Source of the DNA: Comamonadaceae bacterium
GTDB lineage: Bacteria > Pseudomonadota > Gammaproteobacteria > Burkholderiales > Burkholderiaceae_C
NCBI GenBank assembly: GCA_947374505.1
Contig: CANCCE010000001.1
Span: forward strand, 1 to 43,245
Direction: 5' to 3'
DNA length: 43,245 nucleotides
The notes under the pieces were generated by a model that made no database searches, was not told the origin of the DNA, and worked only from the letters and a program-made list of their open reading frames with translations. Below are positions 32,825-41,205 of this stretch, piece after piece. Position 1 is the first letter of the stretch. Every line of letters begins with the position of its first letter. The translations under genes and the position numbers were made by a program.

Positions 32825-33973
32825 ATGAGTCTTATGGTTCTTGTGACAGGCGGGGCTGGATTTATCGGGCAAGGGCTGACGCGTGCGTTGTTGGGCCAGG
32901 GCGCCCGTGTTCGGGTGCTTGACAGTTTCAGTCCGCAGATCCACACGACGGAGGCTTTACCGGCGGATCTCGCGGCTCACGTTGAATTGATCAAAGCGGA
33001 TGTTCGCGACCGTGATGCGATGCGGCGGGCATTGACTGACGTCGACAGCGTTGTGCATTTAGCCGCGGAGACCGGCACAGGTCAATCAATGTATGAGATT
33101 GAGCGTTATTTCAGCGTCAATGTGCAAGGTACCGCCACGATGCTCGATTTACTTCAGAACGACGATTGTGGAAAATCTGTAGCTCGCGTTGTGGTCGCTT
33201 CGAGCCGTGCGGTTTATGGGGAGGGTGCTTACCGGTGCGCGGCGCACGGCATGGTCTTTCCTGAGCAACGTAGTCGTACGACCATGTCGCAAGGCCAGTT
33301 TGAACCCGTGTGTATGCATTGCGGGTCGACCCTGAGCTTATTGGCGACTCCGGAGCTGGCGCCTTTTCGTCCGATGTCGATGTACGGTTTGACCAAACAA
33401 GTGCAGGAGCAGGCGGTTTTGTTGTTTGCACAGACGCGGGGTATCAATGGCTTTGCTTTGCGATATCAAAATGTCTACGGACCAGGTCAGTCGCTTAAGA
33501 ACCCCTACACGGGCATCTTGGCCGTTTTCTCCAACTTGGCTCGTCAAAACCAAGCCATCGAAATTTATGAAGATGGTCTGGAATCCAGAGACTTTGTGTA
33601 TATCGATGATGTGGTTGAAGCCACAGTGCGAGGTGTCAACTATCAGGGGCAATTTGTCGGTGCTTTGAACGTCGGGTCCGGTGTGGCGACAAGTGTGTTG
33701 ACGGTGGCTCAAGAGATCAAAGCTTTTTTCGAGAGCGAGAGCACTATTGGCGTCACCGGAGCATTTCGAATGGGCGACATTCGACACAATATTGCCGATG
33801 TGACCCAGCTTGAGCGGGTGTTGGGCTTTGTGCCCGGCGTCCCTTTTCAGCAGGGCTTGGGAAAATTTTTGGGCTGGGCTGCGGAGCAGGCACCCGAAGA
33901 CAAAGCAGCTTATTGGCGTTCAGTGAATGAACTCGCCGGACGAGGTCTGATGGGCCGGGCAGCGACTCCATGA
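32825..33973 (+). CDS. dTDP-L-rhamnose 4-epimerase-like NAD-dependent epimerase
   Basis: A 382-residue extended SDR. VLVTGGAGFIGQGL binds NAD, and ASSRAVYGEG and MYGLTKQVQE (YxxxK) form the active site. Between them is an insert with YRCAAHG and PVCMHCGSTL, a Cys/His-rich loop that I associate with dTDP-L-rhamnose 4-epimerases (WbiB type), which make dTDP-6-deoxy-L-talose. That fits the complete rfb set upstream. GAGGA lies 5 bp before ATG 32825; earlier starts lack such a site. The stop overlaps the next start (ATGA). Confidence 0.82.
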   Translation: MSLMVLVTGGAGFIGQGLTRALLGQGARVRVLDSFSPQIHTTEALPADLAAHVELIKADVRDRDAMRRALTDVDSVVHLAAETGTGQSMYEIERYFSVNVQGTATMLDLLQNDDCGKSVARVVVASSRAVYGEGAYRCAAHGMVFPEQRSRTTMSQGQFEPVCMHCGSTLSLLATPELAPFRPMSMYGLTKQVQEQAVLLFAQTRGINGFALRYQNVYGPGQSLKNPYTGILAVFSNLARQNQAIEIYEDGLESRDFVYIDDVVEATVRGVNYQGQFVGALNVGSGVATSVLTVAQEIKAFFESESTIGVTGAFRMGDIRHNIADVTQLERVLGFVPGVPFQQGLGKFLGWAAEQAPEDKAAYWRSVNELAGRGLMGRAATP

Positions 33974-34566
33974 GCTTCGATGTCAAGATGACCAAGGCCG
34001 AAGACTTCCGTCTCTTGTCCTATTTGGCTTCAGATCTGAGACGATCACGGGTCTTGCTGCATGGGCCGTCAGACGGTATGTCTGGACTGCGTTTGTGGCT
34101 AGGCGCACTGTCCCCGAGGTTCATGCCTGTGCTGCTGTGCCGGCTTGCGCATGGCATGTATCGATGGAAATTGGCACCCTTGGCCAAGTTGGTGTCGATG
34201 TTGAATTTTTTCTTGTTCGGGATTGAAATTGCGGTGCGCTGCCCAATTGGCCGGGGTTTATTTTTGCCGCATACCCAGGGCACTGTGATCGGCGCCTGGT
34301 CTATTGGCGAGAACGTCACCATTTTTCAAGGCGTCACGCTCGGCGCCAAAGAGCTTGATTTTTCCTACCTCGAATCGTCCCGACCCATCGTCGAAGATGG
34401 CGTGACCATCGGCTCAGGTGCCAAGGTCTTAGGTGGGTTAACGTTGGGTGCTAGTGCACGTATCGGCGCCAACGCTGTCGTGCTGAATGACATCGCGCCG
34501 GGTGTGCTTGCCGTGGGCATTCCGGCAAAAGTGGTTGAGCGCAGAGATGCTAATCATGGAGCCTAA
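33970..34566 (+). CDS. Hexapeptide acyltransferase, serine-acetyltransferase-like
   Basis: A 198-residue protein with a helical N-terminus and a left-handed beta-helix made of hexapeptide repeats (IGAWSIGENVTIFQGVTLG, VTIGSGAKVLGGLTLG, ARIGANAVVLNDI). The LPHTQGTVIG segment holds the catalytic His. The fold resembles CysE, but in this setting it is more likely an O-acetyltransferase acting on the polysaccharide. It is coupled to the epimerase gene by ATGA and overlaps the next gene by about 20 bp. Confidence 0.82.
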   Translation: MSFDVKMTKAEDFRLLSYLASDLRRSRVLLHGPSDGMSGLRLWLGALSPRFMPVLLCRLAHGMYRWKLAPLAKLVSMLNFFLFGIEIAVRCPIGRGLFLPHTQGTVIGAWSIGENVTIFQGVTLGAKELDFSYLESSRPIVEDGVTIGSGAKVLGGLTLGASARIGANAVVLNDIAPGVLAVGIPAKVVERRDANHGA

Positions 34567-35620
34567 TCAGGGCCAAAACTCACTTCGTGGGCATGTCCTG
34601 CTGGTGTCCCCGAACACGTTTTCCTACCATCTCTCAATCGCGGAGACGCTGCGCTCAATGGGTTACGCGGTGACTTGGTGGGACGATCGTGCGAAGAGTT
34701 CGACTTGGTACAAACTAGCCATCCGTTTGTTCCCTTCCATCACAGTCCACTGGTCAGATCACTCGTACCTTGAGCGATTACGTCAGTTGAATCCGACATC
34801 AATAAGCCATGTTTTGGTGGTCAAAGGTGAGGGTCTCTCGAGACAGGTTGTGTCAGAGATGCGAAAGACTTTGACGAGCGCCAGCTTCGGACTTTATCTT
34901 TGGGATGGTGTCGCAAACGTCAAGGGTGTGTCAAATATCTTGCAGGCTTTTGATTCGGTTGCGACTTTCGATCCTGTGGATGCCAAAACCTTTGGTTGGA
35001 CTTTCAGGCCCTTATTTGGCCGTCATATCTCAGCGGTTAAAAAAACGCCGGAACCGGTTACTTTTGATTGGTGCTTCATCGGTACCGTTCACTCTGATCG
35101 TCATCTTGTCATTCATCGATTGAGGCAACGTTACGGCCAGCAGGCACGATGTTTTGTCTTTGCTTACTTTCCAAGTCCCTTGATGCTTTTTGTGCGTCGG
35201 CTGACGGACTGGACGCTGTGGCTTGCCCCCAAGGGCACACTGTCGACGCAAGCCATGCCGGCCGCAGAGGTGGCTCAGATCGTAGAAAGCGCCAGGTCCG
35301 TATTGGACGTTGAGCATCCGCGTCAGCGTGGTTTAACCATGCGAACGATTGAAACGTTGTTGGCTGAAAAGAAACTCATGACCACCAATCAATATATGTT
35401 GGAGAGCACACTTTTTGACCCGTCGCGAGTGGTTGTGATCAACCGGGCCAAGCCTGAAATTCCAGCCAACTTTCTCGATACGCCATTCGTTACCATTTCC
35501 GAGTCGCTCAAGAACTACTATTCATGCGAAGGATGGGCTGCAGAACTTCTTGCGCTTCAGGATGCTGCAAACAATAGCAGGGTGAAACTTGGATCGAAAA
35601 ATTCAACAGGCAGTGAATGA
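34547..35620 (+). CDS. Putative glycosyltransferase (CgeB-like), polysaccharide locus
   Basis: A 357-residue protein that I cannot place with certainty. HVLLVSPNTFSYHLSIAETL resembles the first strand and helix of a GT-B enzyme, and LDVEHPRQRGLTMRTIETL, with KLMTTN after it, resembles the C-domain of CgeB/spore-coat-type glycosyltransferases, where R-G-L-T-M-R-T-I-E is common. There is no signal peptide. Its place between an acetyltransferase and a phosphoglycosyl transferase supports a sugar-transfer role. ATG 34547 or 34556 may start it. The stop overlaps the next start (ATGA). Confidence 0.65.
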   Translation: MLIMEPNQGQNSLRGHVLLVSPNTFSYHLSIAETLRSMGYAVTWWDDRAKSSTWYKLAIRLFPSITVHWSDHSYLERLRQLNPTSISHVLVVKGEGLSRQVVSEMRKTLTSASFGLYLWDGVANVKGVSNILQAFDSVATFDPVDAKTFGWTFRPLFGRHISAVKKTPEPVTFDWCFIGTVHSDRHLVIHRLRQRYGQQARCFVFAYFPSPLMLFVRRLTDWTLWLAPKGTLSTQAMPAAEVAQIVESARSVLDVEHPRQRGLTMRTIETLLAEKKLMTTNQYMLESTLFDPSRVVVINRAKPEIPANFLDTPFVTISESLKNYYSCEGWAAELLALQDAANNSRVKLGSKNSTGSE

Positions 35621-36177
35621 AAAGACTATTTGATGTCCTGTTGGCCTTGGCTGCGGCTCTGATCTTGTTACTGCCCGTGCTGCTGGTGGCGATTGCCGTC
35701 CGCTTGACTTCTAAAGGGCCCGCCCTGTATTGGTCTGACCGGGTCGGCCGCAACAATGTGATTTTCAAAATGCCGAAGTTTCGGAGCATGCGTGTCGGCA
35801 CGCCGGCGGTGGCCACCCATCTGCTGACAGATGCGCAATCGCACCTGACGCCTATTGGGTCTTTTTTACGCAAAAGTAGCTTGGACGAATTACCGCAATT
35901 GTGGAGCATTCTGGCGGGGGAAATGAGCTTTGTGGGGCCGCGTCCGGCACTCTTTAATCAACATGACTTGATGGCTTTGCGCACAGAGTTTGGCGTGCAT
36001 ACCTTGTTGCCTGGGCTGACGGGTTGGGCGCAAGTCAATGGCCGCGATGAACTGCCCATACCCGAAAAGGTAAAACTCGATGTGGCCTACTTGCAGTGCC
36101 AATCACTGTGGTTTGACATATGCATTTTGTGGCTGACATTCGTCAAGGTGTTGAGGCGGGATGGGGTGTCACATTGA
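35617..36177 (+). CDS. Initiating sugar phosphotransferase (small monotopic PGT)
   Basis: A 186-residue monotopic phosphoglycosyl transferase of the PglC/WcaJ-C type. One N-terminal re-entrant membrane helix (LLALAAALILLLPVLLVAIAVRL region), then KMPKFRSMRVGT, RKSSLDELPQLWSIL with the catalytic Asp-Glu, GEMSFVGPRPAL and PGLTGWAQVNGRDEL are present. It moves a sugar-1-phosphate from a UDP-sugar to undecaprenyl phosphate and starts the repeat unit. The UDP-sugar is probably made through the dehydratase encoded next. Confidence 0.92.
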   Translation: MKRLFDVLLALAAALILLLPVLLVAIAVRLTSKGPALYWSDRVGRNNVIFKMPKFRSMRVGTPAVATHLLTDAQSHLTPIGSFLRKSSLDELPQLWSILAGEMSFVGPRPALFNQHDLMALRTEFGVHTLLPGLTGWAQVNGRDELPIPEKVKLDVAYLQCQSLWFDICILWLTFVKVLRRDGVSH

Positions 36178-36231
36178 TTTCAAATCGTCTTGATGATCAA
36201 GACATAAGCAAGTAAAGCTAGTTTTCAAAAA

Positions 36232-38124
36232 ATGTACGTATCAATTTTGGCCTGGCCGCGCGCCGTTAAGCGATTGACCGTGATGGCCTTAGACATTTTT
36301 TTGTCCCTGGCTGCTACCTGGTTGGCCTATACCCTGCGGCTAGATGCCTTCAATTGGCCTCAAGGCGCTCAGTGGTGGGTCTACGGATTAGCACCCGCAT
36401 TGGCATTGCCGGTGTTTATTCGCTTTGGTTTGTACCGTGCCATATTCCGCTACACCGGTCAGGCGGCTCTGACGGCCACGGCCAAAGCGGTGGGCGTCTA
36501 TGGCGTGATGTTGCTGGCCGTGTTGTTACTCGCCGCTTGGCCCGGTGTGCCGCGCAGCTTGGGTGTCTTGCAGCCCTTGCTCTTTTTAATATTGGTGGGG
36601 GCCAGTCGGGCGGCAGCACGTTTTTGGTTGTCAGACCAAGCGCAACGCCTACAGCCGCGTGGCCGATTGCTGATTTATGGTGCTGGCACGGCAGGGGTGC
36701 AAACAGCGGCGGCCATGGGTATCTCCGGGCAGTTCAAACTATTGGGGTTCATTGATGACGACCCGTACAAGGTCGGGCGCAGCATCAATGGCGTGCGGGT
36801 CTATGCGCCAACTGACGCAACAGCGTTGGTCTTGAAAATGGCTGTGACCGATATCTTGCTGGCCTTGCCCAGCGCCACGCGCGGCCGTCGAAAAAACATC
36901 ATTGAAGCCTTGCGCCCATTGCCCGTGCATATTCGAACCTTGCCGGCCTTGGGCGATTTGGCCAGCGGTCGCGTCACCGTACAAGATTTTAAAGACCTGG
37001 ATATTGAGGAACTGCTGGGTCGCGACGCGGTGCCACCGAATACTGAATTATTGGCGCGTAACCTGGCGGGTAAGGTGGTCTTGGTGAGCGGGGCGGGCGG
37101 CAGTATTGGCAGCGAGTTGTGCAGGCAGATTTTGGCTGAAAAGCCGCGTCAGTTATTACTGCTGGACCACAACGAGTTTGGGCTTTACAGCATTCATCAA
37201 GAGTTAGAGGTACTCTGTCTCGCCGGCGGCTTGGCCGTCGATTTATGTCCCTTGCTGGGCAGTGTGGCGCATGCGCACCGATTGCAAGATATTTGCAATG
37301 CATACCGACCCCATGTGGTTTACCACGCTGCAGCCTACAAACATGTACCGCTGGTTGAAAGTAATCCTGCCGAGGGAATTTTTAATAATGTTTTCGGGAC
37401 GCTGAATATGGCTCTGGCAGCACGGGACTGTGGTGCCTCGCATTTTGTGTTGGTGTCTACTGACAAAGCCGTCCGACCGACCAACGTCATGGGCGCCACC
37501 AAGCGCATGGCCGAGTTGGTGCTGCAAAGCTTAGCCCATCAATCAGGTCAAGCCGCCACGACGTTTTGCATGGTTCGCTTCGGCAATGTGCTGGGTTCTA
37601 GCGGCAGCGTGGTACCGCTGTTTCGACGGCAATTGGCTCAGGGCGGGCCGCTGACAGTGACGCATGCTGACGTGACGCGTTACTTCATGACTATTCCAGA
37701 GGCCGCGCAGTTGGTACTGCAAGCCGGAGCCATGGCGACCGGTGGCGATGTATTTGTCCTCGACATGGGTGAGCCGGTGAACATACTCGATCTTGCCCAT
37801 CGCATGGTTGAGTTGTCCGGCCTGCGTGTGCGCAACACCACGCAACCCGATGGGGATATCGAGATTGTGGTGACAGGTTTACGACCAGGGGAAAAACTCT
37901 ACGAAGAGTTACTCATCGGTGACAATCCGACCTCCACCGCCCATCCGCGCATCATGAAAGCACATGAAGATTATTTGAGTTGGGATGACCTGATGGTGCA
38001 ACTCAGTGCACTCAAGAAAGCCGCGTCGACTGGGGACGTCGAATCGATGAAGGCGGTATTGACAGTTTGTGTACTGGGGTATGGGTCAGCCATGGTGCAA
38101 GATGGATTGGTGATAGAACAGTAG
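36232..38124 (+). CDS. CapD/WbpM-type nucleotide-sugar 4,6-dehydratase
   Basis: A 630-residue membrane protein. Four N-terminal helices are followed by a first Rossmann domain (LLIYGAGTAGVQTAAAM, about residue 145) and a second, catalytic one (VLVSGAGGSIGSELCRQI, about 283). STDKAVRPTNVMGATKR has Met in place of the SDR tyrosine (MxxxK), as in WbpM/FlaA1-type UDP-GlcNAc 4,6-dehydratases. It would produce UDP-4-keto-6-deoxy-GlcNAc for an amino-sugar such as QuiNAc or FucNAc. The C-terminal GLRPGEKLYEELL is characteristic. It ends the polysaccharide locus. Confidence 0.92.
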   Translation: MYVSILAWPRAVKRLTVMALDIFLSLAATWLAYTLRLDAFNWPQGAQWWVYGLAPALALPVFIRFGLYRAIFRYTGQAALTATAKAVGVYGVMLLAVLLLAAWPGVPRSLGVLQPLLFLILVGASRAAARFWLSDQAQRLQPRGRLLIYGAGTAGVQTAAAMGISGQFKLLGFIDDDPYKVGRSINGVRVYAPTDATALVLKMAVTDILLALPSATRGRRKNIIEALRPLPVHIRTLPALGDLASGRVTVQDFKDLDIEELLGRDAVPPNTELLARNLAGKVVLVSGAGGSIGSELCRQILAEKPRQLLLLDHNEFGLYSIHQELEVLCLAGGLAVDLCPLLGSVAHAHRLQDICNAYRPHVVYHAAAYKHVPLVESNPAEGIFNNVFGTLNMALAARDCGASHFVLVSTDKAVRPTNVMGATKRMAELVLQSLAHQSGQAATTFCMVRFGNVLGSSGSVVPLFRRQLAQGGPLTVTHADVTRYFMTIPEAAQLVLQAGAMATGGDVFVLDMGEPVNILDLAHRMVELSGLRVRNTTQPDGDIEIVVTGLRPGEKLYEELLIGDNPTSTAHPRIMKAHEDYLSWDDLMVQLSALKKAASTGDVESMKAVLTVCVLGYGSAMVQDGLVIEQ

Positions 38125-38154
38125 TTGCATCAAAAGTCCTTGATAATTTATAGT
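38125..38154 (+). promoter_or_regulatory. Candidate promoter of the H-NS-like gene
   Basis: TTGCAT (38125-38130) and TATAGT (38149-38154) are 18 bp apart in a short AT-rich gap, about 30 bp before the ribosome binding site AGGA of the H-NS-like gene. Assigned by eye. Confidence 0.45.
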
Positions 38155-38189
38155 ATGGGTGCATTTAATTAACCCCTACAGGAAAAAAC

Positions 38190-38561
38190 ATGAGCAATTT
38201 GATTGATATTCAAAGCCAAATTGAAAAACTCCAAAAGCAGGCCAGTGACATCAAGACCCGTGAATTCGGCAAGACTGTTCAAGAGATACTCGCCAAAATG
38301 CACGCGTTTGGTATCACCGTCAAGGATTTACAGCCGGGTAAACGTCGAAGTGCCAAGGGCAAGCCTGGCGTCAAGACCGCTAAAGCCGCAACTACAGGCA
38401 AGCGCAAACCAGCTGCCGGCCAAAGTGGTCAAGTGGTCGCAGCCAAATACCGTGGCCCGAACGGTGAAACTTGGAGCGGTCGTGGTTTGGCGCCACGCTG
38501 GTTGTCGGCCTTGATCGCCAGTGGTCGCTCCAAAGAAGACTTCGCTATCAAAGCGCCATAA
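38190..38561 (+). CDS. H-NS-family nucleoid protein
   Basis: A 123-residue histone-like protein. The N-terminal half (IDIQSQIEKLQKQASDIK) is a coiled-coil oligomerisation region; a Lys/Ala-rich linker (about residues 50-80) leads to the C-terminal H-NS DNA-binding motif KYRGPNGETWSGRGLAPRWL. This is the betaproteobacterial H-NS type. It binds AT-rich DNA and often silences acquired genes; an AT-rich block lies 6 kb upstream in the polysaccharide locus. It has its own promoter. Confidence 0.92.
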   Translation: MSNLIDIQSQIEKLQKQASDIKTREFGKTVQEILAKMHAFGITVKDLQPGKRRSAKGKPGVKTAKAATTGKRKPAAGQSGQVVAAKYRGPNGETWSGRGLAPRWLSALIASGRSKEDFAIKAP

Positions 38562-38685
38562 GCAGAAAAGATAAAAAGAAAAGGTGCCCTTGCGCGGGGC
38601 CCTTGGTACAGGTCATCAGCAGTGCGGCACAATTCAAGCTCAACGCATTGAACAACGCATGAACCAACCCACTGACCGGAACCTC

Positions 38686-39582
38686 ATGACCGATCCCGAC
38701 CTTTCCCACGTTGGCCCGCGCGACAAGGCTGAAATCCTGGCGCAGGCGCTGCCCTACATTCGCCAGTTTCATGGCAAAACGCTGGTCATCAAATACGGTG
38801 GCAACGCCATGACGGACCCTGCCTTGCAGGCTGACTTTGCAGAAGACGTGGTGCTGCTCAAGCTGGTCGGCATGAACCCGGTGGTGGTGCACGGCGGTGG
38901 ACCGCAGATTGAAACTGCGCTCAACCGCTTGGGCAAAAAAGGCGAGTTCATTCAGGGCATGCGTGTCACCGATGAAGAAACCATGGAAGTCGTCGAGTGG
39001 GTGCTGGCCGGCCAGGTGCAGCAAGACATCGTCGGCCTGATCAATCAGGCCGGTGGCAAAGCGGTCGGTTTGACGGGCCGCGACGGCGGCATGATCCGTG
39101 CACAAAAACTTCAGATGAGCGACCGTGACGATCCGACCAAGGTGCACGACATCGGCTTTGTCGGCGACATCCTGTCGATTGACCCGAGCGTCGTCAAGGC
39201 ATTGCAAGACGACCAGTTCATCCCGGTCATCAGCCCGATTGGTTTTGGCGAAAACAACGAAAGCTACAACATCAACGCAGACGTCGTCGCAGGTAAGTTA
39301 GCGATTGTGCTTCAGGCTGAAAAGCTGGTGCTGCTGACCAACACGCCTGGCGTCCTCGACAAAGCCGGGAATCTATTGACCGATTTGTCGGCCCGTGAGA
39401 TTGACGAGTTGTTTGCCGATGGCACGATTTCTGGCGGCATGTTGCCCAAGATTGAAGGCGCGCTGGACGCGGCCAAGAGCGGCGTGAATTCCGTGCACAT
39501 CATCGACGGCCGTGTGCCGCACGCCATGCTGCTCGAGATCCTGACCGACCAAGCCTACGGCACCATGATCCGCTCACATTAA
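38686..39582 (+). CDS. argB: Acetylglutamate kinase
   Basis: A 298-residue amino-acid kinase for the second step of arginine synthesis. LVIKYGGNAM (phosphate-binding Lys, about residue 33), VVVHGGGPQI, GRDGGMIRA, NINADVVAGKLA and GTISGGMLPKIEGAL are all present. I use ATG 38686 (MTDPDLSHVG), with GGA 6 bp upstream; ATG 38659 would add nine residues without a visible ribosome binding site. slmA follows after 13 bp. Confidence 0.96.
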   Translation: MTDPDLSHVGPRDKAEILAQALPYIRQFHGKTLVIKYGGNAMTDPALQADFAEDVVLLKLVGMNPVVVHGGGPQIETALNRLGKKGEFIQGMRVTDEETMEVVEWVLAGQVQQDIVGLINQAGGKAVGLTGRDGGMIRAQKLQMSDRDDPTKVHDIGFVGDILSIDPSVVKALQDDQFIPVISPIGFGENNESYNINADVVAGKLAIVLQAEKLVLLTNTPGVLDKAGNLLTDLSAREIDELFADGTISGGMLPKIEGALDAAKSGVNSVHIIDGRVPHAMLLEILTDQAYGTMIRSH

Positions 39583-39595
39583 ATTCAAGCAGTCC

Positions 39596-40204
39596 ATGGC
39601 CGACATTGACGAGATCCCCCCACGTAAGCGCCCCAAGCCAGGCGAACGGCGCGTGCAAATTTTGCAGGCCTTGGCTGGCATGCTGGAGCAGCCCGGTGCT
39701 GAACGCATCACCACCTCAGCGCTGGCGGCCCGGCTCGACGTCAGCGAGGCTGCGCTGTACCGTCACTTCGCCAGCAAGGCGCAAATGTTTGAAGGGCTCA
39801 TCGAGTTCATCGAACAGTCCGTCTTCACGCTGGTGAATCAAATCATTGAGCGCGAAACCGATCCGGCCACGCGCGTTCGTAAGCTGGTGACCATGGTTTT
39901 GCAGTTCGCCGAAAAAAATCCGGGCATGACGCGCGTCATGGCCGGTGACGCGCTGGTGTTTGAAAACGAGCGTCTGCAAGAACGCATGAATCAGTTCTTT
40001 GACAAGCTGGAAAGCACCATCAAACAAAGCCTGCGCGAAGCTGCCACTTCAGACAACGCCGCTGCCCCCACGGTCGACGCGCAAGTGCGTGGCTCTGTCG
40101 TCACCGCCTTGATGATCGGTCGTCTGCAGCGCTTTTCACGCTCAGGTTTTAAGCGCCTGCCCTCAGAGCATCTTGAAGCAAGTCTGGCGCTGGTGTTGCG
40201 CTAA
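39596..40204 (+). CDS. slmA: Nucleoid occlusion factor SlmA
   Basis: A 202-residue TetR-fold protein that blocks FtsZ ring assembly over the nucleoid. Its N-terminus (PPRKRPKPGERRVQILQAL) and helix-turn-helix ITTSALAARLDVSEAALYRHF are characteristic of SlmA, as is the C-terminal FSRSGFKRLPSEHL. It follows argB closely, and the two are probably co-transcribed. A general TetR regulator is less likely given these segments. Confidence 0.9.
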   Translation: MADIDEIPPRKRPKPGERRVQILQALAGMLEQPGAERITTSALAARLDVSEAALYRHFASKAQMFEGLIEFIEQSVFTLVNQIIERETDPATRVRKLVTMVLQFAEKNPGMTRVMAGDALVFENERLQERMNQFFDKLESTIKQSLREAATSDNAAAPTVDAQVRGSVVTALMIGRLQRFSRSGFKRLPSEHLEASLALVLR

Positions 40205-40257
40205 GCCAAGCCGCTTATCGTTTATTTTTCGTTAGTCAAAAAGTAGAGGAAAGAGAC

Positions 40258-41106
40258 ATGAAACTCGTTCGTTATGGCAACCCCGGCAAAGAAAAGCCAG
40301 GTCTGATCGATGCCGATGGGAAACTGCGTGACCTGAGCGGCGTCATCAAAGACATCGGTCCTGAGCAACTCAGTGATGCGGCGATGGCCAAGTTGCGCCG
40401 CCTGAAAACCGCCAACCTGCCACTGGTGCGTGGCAAGCCGCGCATCGGTTGCCCGGTCACGGGTGTGGGCAAATTTGTCGCCATCGGTCTGAATTACGCC
40501 GACCACGCCGCAGAGGCGGGCATGCCGATTCCGAAAGAGCCAATTGTTTTCATGAAGGTGCCTTCTTGCATCCAAGGTCCTAATGATCCGGTCATGCTGC
40601 CCAAGAATTCGGTCAAGACCGACTGGGAAGTCGAGCTCGGCATTGTCATCGGCACGCGCGCACGCTACGTGTCTCAAAAAGACGCGCTGAATTTTGTTGC
40701 CGGTTACTGCACCATCAACGACGTCAGCGAACGCGAATTCCAGATCGAGCGCGGCGGCACATGGGACAAGGGCAAGTGCTGCGACACCTTTGGCCCAATC
40801 GGCCCTTGGCTGGTCACGCGCGACGACGTGCCGAACCCGCAAAAGCTGGACATGTGGTTAGAGGTTAACGGTAAGCGCATGCAAACCGGTTCGACCAAGA
40901 CCATGATTTTCAGTGCCGCCAAGATCGTCAGCTACGTCAGCCAGTTCATGACGCTCGAGCCCGGCGATGTCATTTGCACCGGCACGCCTCCCGGCGTTGG
41001 CATGGGCATGAAGCCGCCGACGTTTCTGAAGAAGGGCGACGTCGTGACCCTCGGCATCACCGGCTTGGGCCAACAAAGCCAGACCATCGTGCCGTTCAAA
41101 CTCTGA
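40258..41106 (+). CDS. Fumarylacetoacetate-hydrolase-family protein
   Basis: A 282-residue enzyme of the FAH superfamily. GLNYADHAAEAGMPIPKEPIVFMK is the conserved lid and substrate region at about residues 78-101, and DWEVELGIVIG with the Glu-x-Glu metal ligands lies at about 121-131. GYCTINDVSEREFQ and GDVICTGTPPGVGMGMKPP are also typical. Members cleave or decarboxylate beta-keto acids, for example acylpyruvases, fumarylacetoacetases and ureidoglycolate-lyase-annotated proteins; the substrate is not known. A terminator follows. Confidence 0.9.
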   Translation: MKLVRYGNPGKEKPGLIDADGKLRDLSGVIKDIGPEQLSDAAMAKLRRLKTANLPLVRGKPRIGCPVTGVGKFVAIGLNYADHAAEAGMPIPKEPIVFMKVPSCIQGPNDPVMLPKNSVKTDWEVELGIVIGTRARYVSQKDALNFVAGYCTINDVSEREFQIERGGTWDKGKCCDTFGPIGPWLVTRDDVPNPQKLDMWLEVNGKRMQTGSTKTMIFSAAKIVSYVSQFMTLEPGDVICTGTPPGVGMGMKPPTFLKKGDVVTLGITGLGQQSQTIVPFKL

Positions 41107-41124
41107 TCGTCATTGATGCTCAGC

Positions 41125-41151
41125 AAAAGGCTCGCTTCGGCGGGCTTTTTT
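41125..41151 (+). terminator. Rho-independent terminator after the FAH-family gene
   Basis: AAAAGGCTCGC / GCGGGCTTTTTT around a TTCG tetraloop, followed by T residues. One G-T pair lies in the stem. Confidence 0.85.
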
Positions 41152-41169
41152 GTGGCCGTTCAATAGTGC

Positions 41170-41193
41170 AAAATAGAACGGTCGTTCTATTTT
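41170..41193. promoter_or_regulatory. Perfect 24-bp palindrome, TetR operator candidate
   Basis: The arms AAAATAGAACG and CGTTCTATTTT (41170-41180 and 41183-41193) surround a central GT; the complete palindrome is 24 bp, and only the central GT is unpaired. It ends 12 bp before the tetR-type ATG. TetR regulators usually bind such sites at their own promoter. Confidence 0.7.
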
Positions 41194-41205
41194 TTGGAAA
41201 TCACT

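Noticed and set aside
38575..38612. Hairpin after the H-NS-like gene as a terminator
   Set aside because: A GCCC/GGGC stem exists, but no T run follows on the plus strand and there is no minus-strand gene that needs it.
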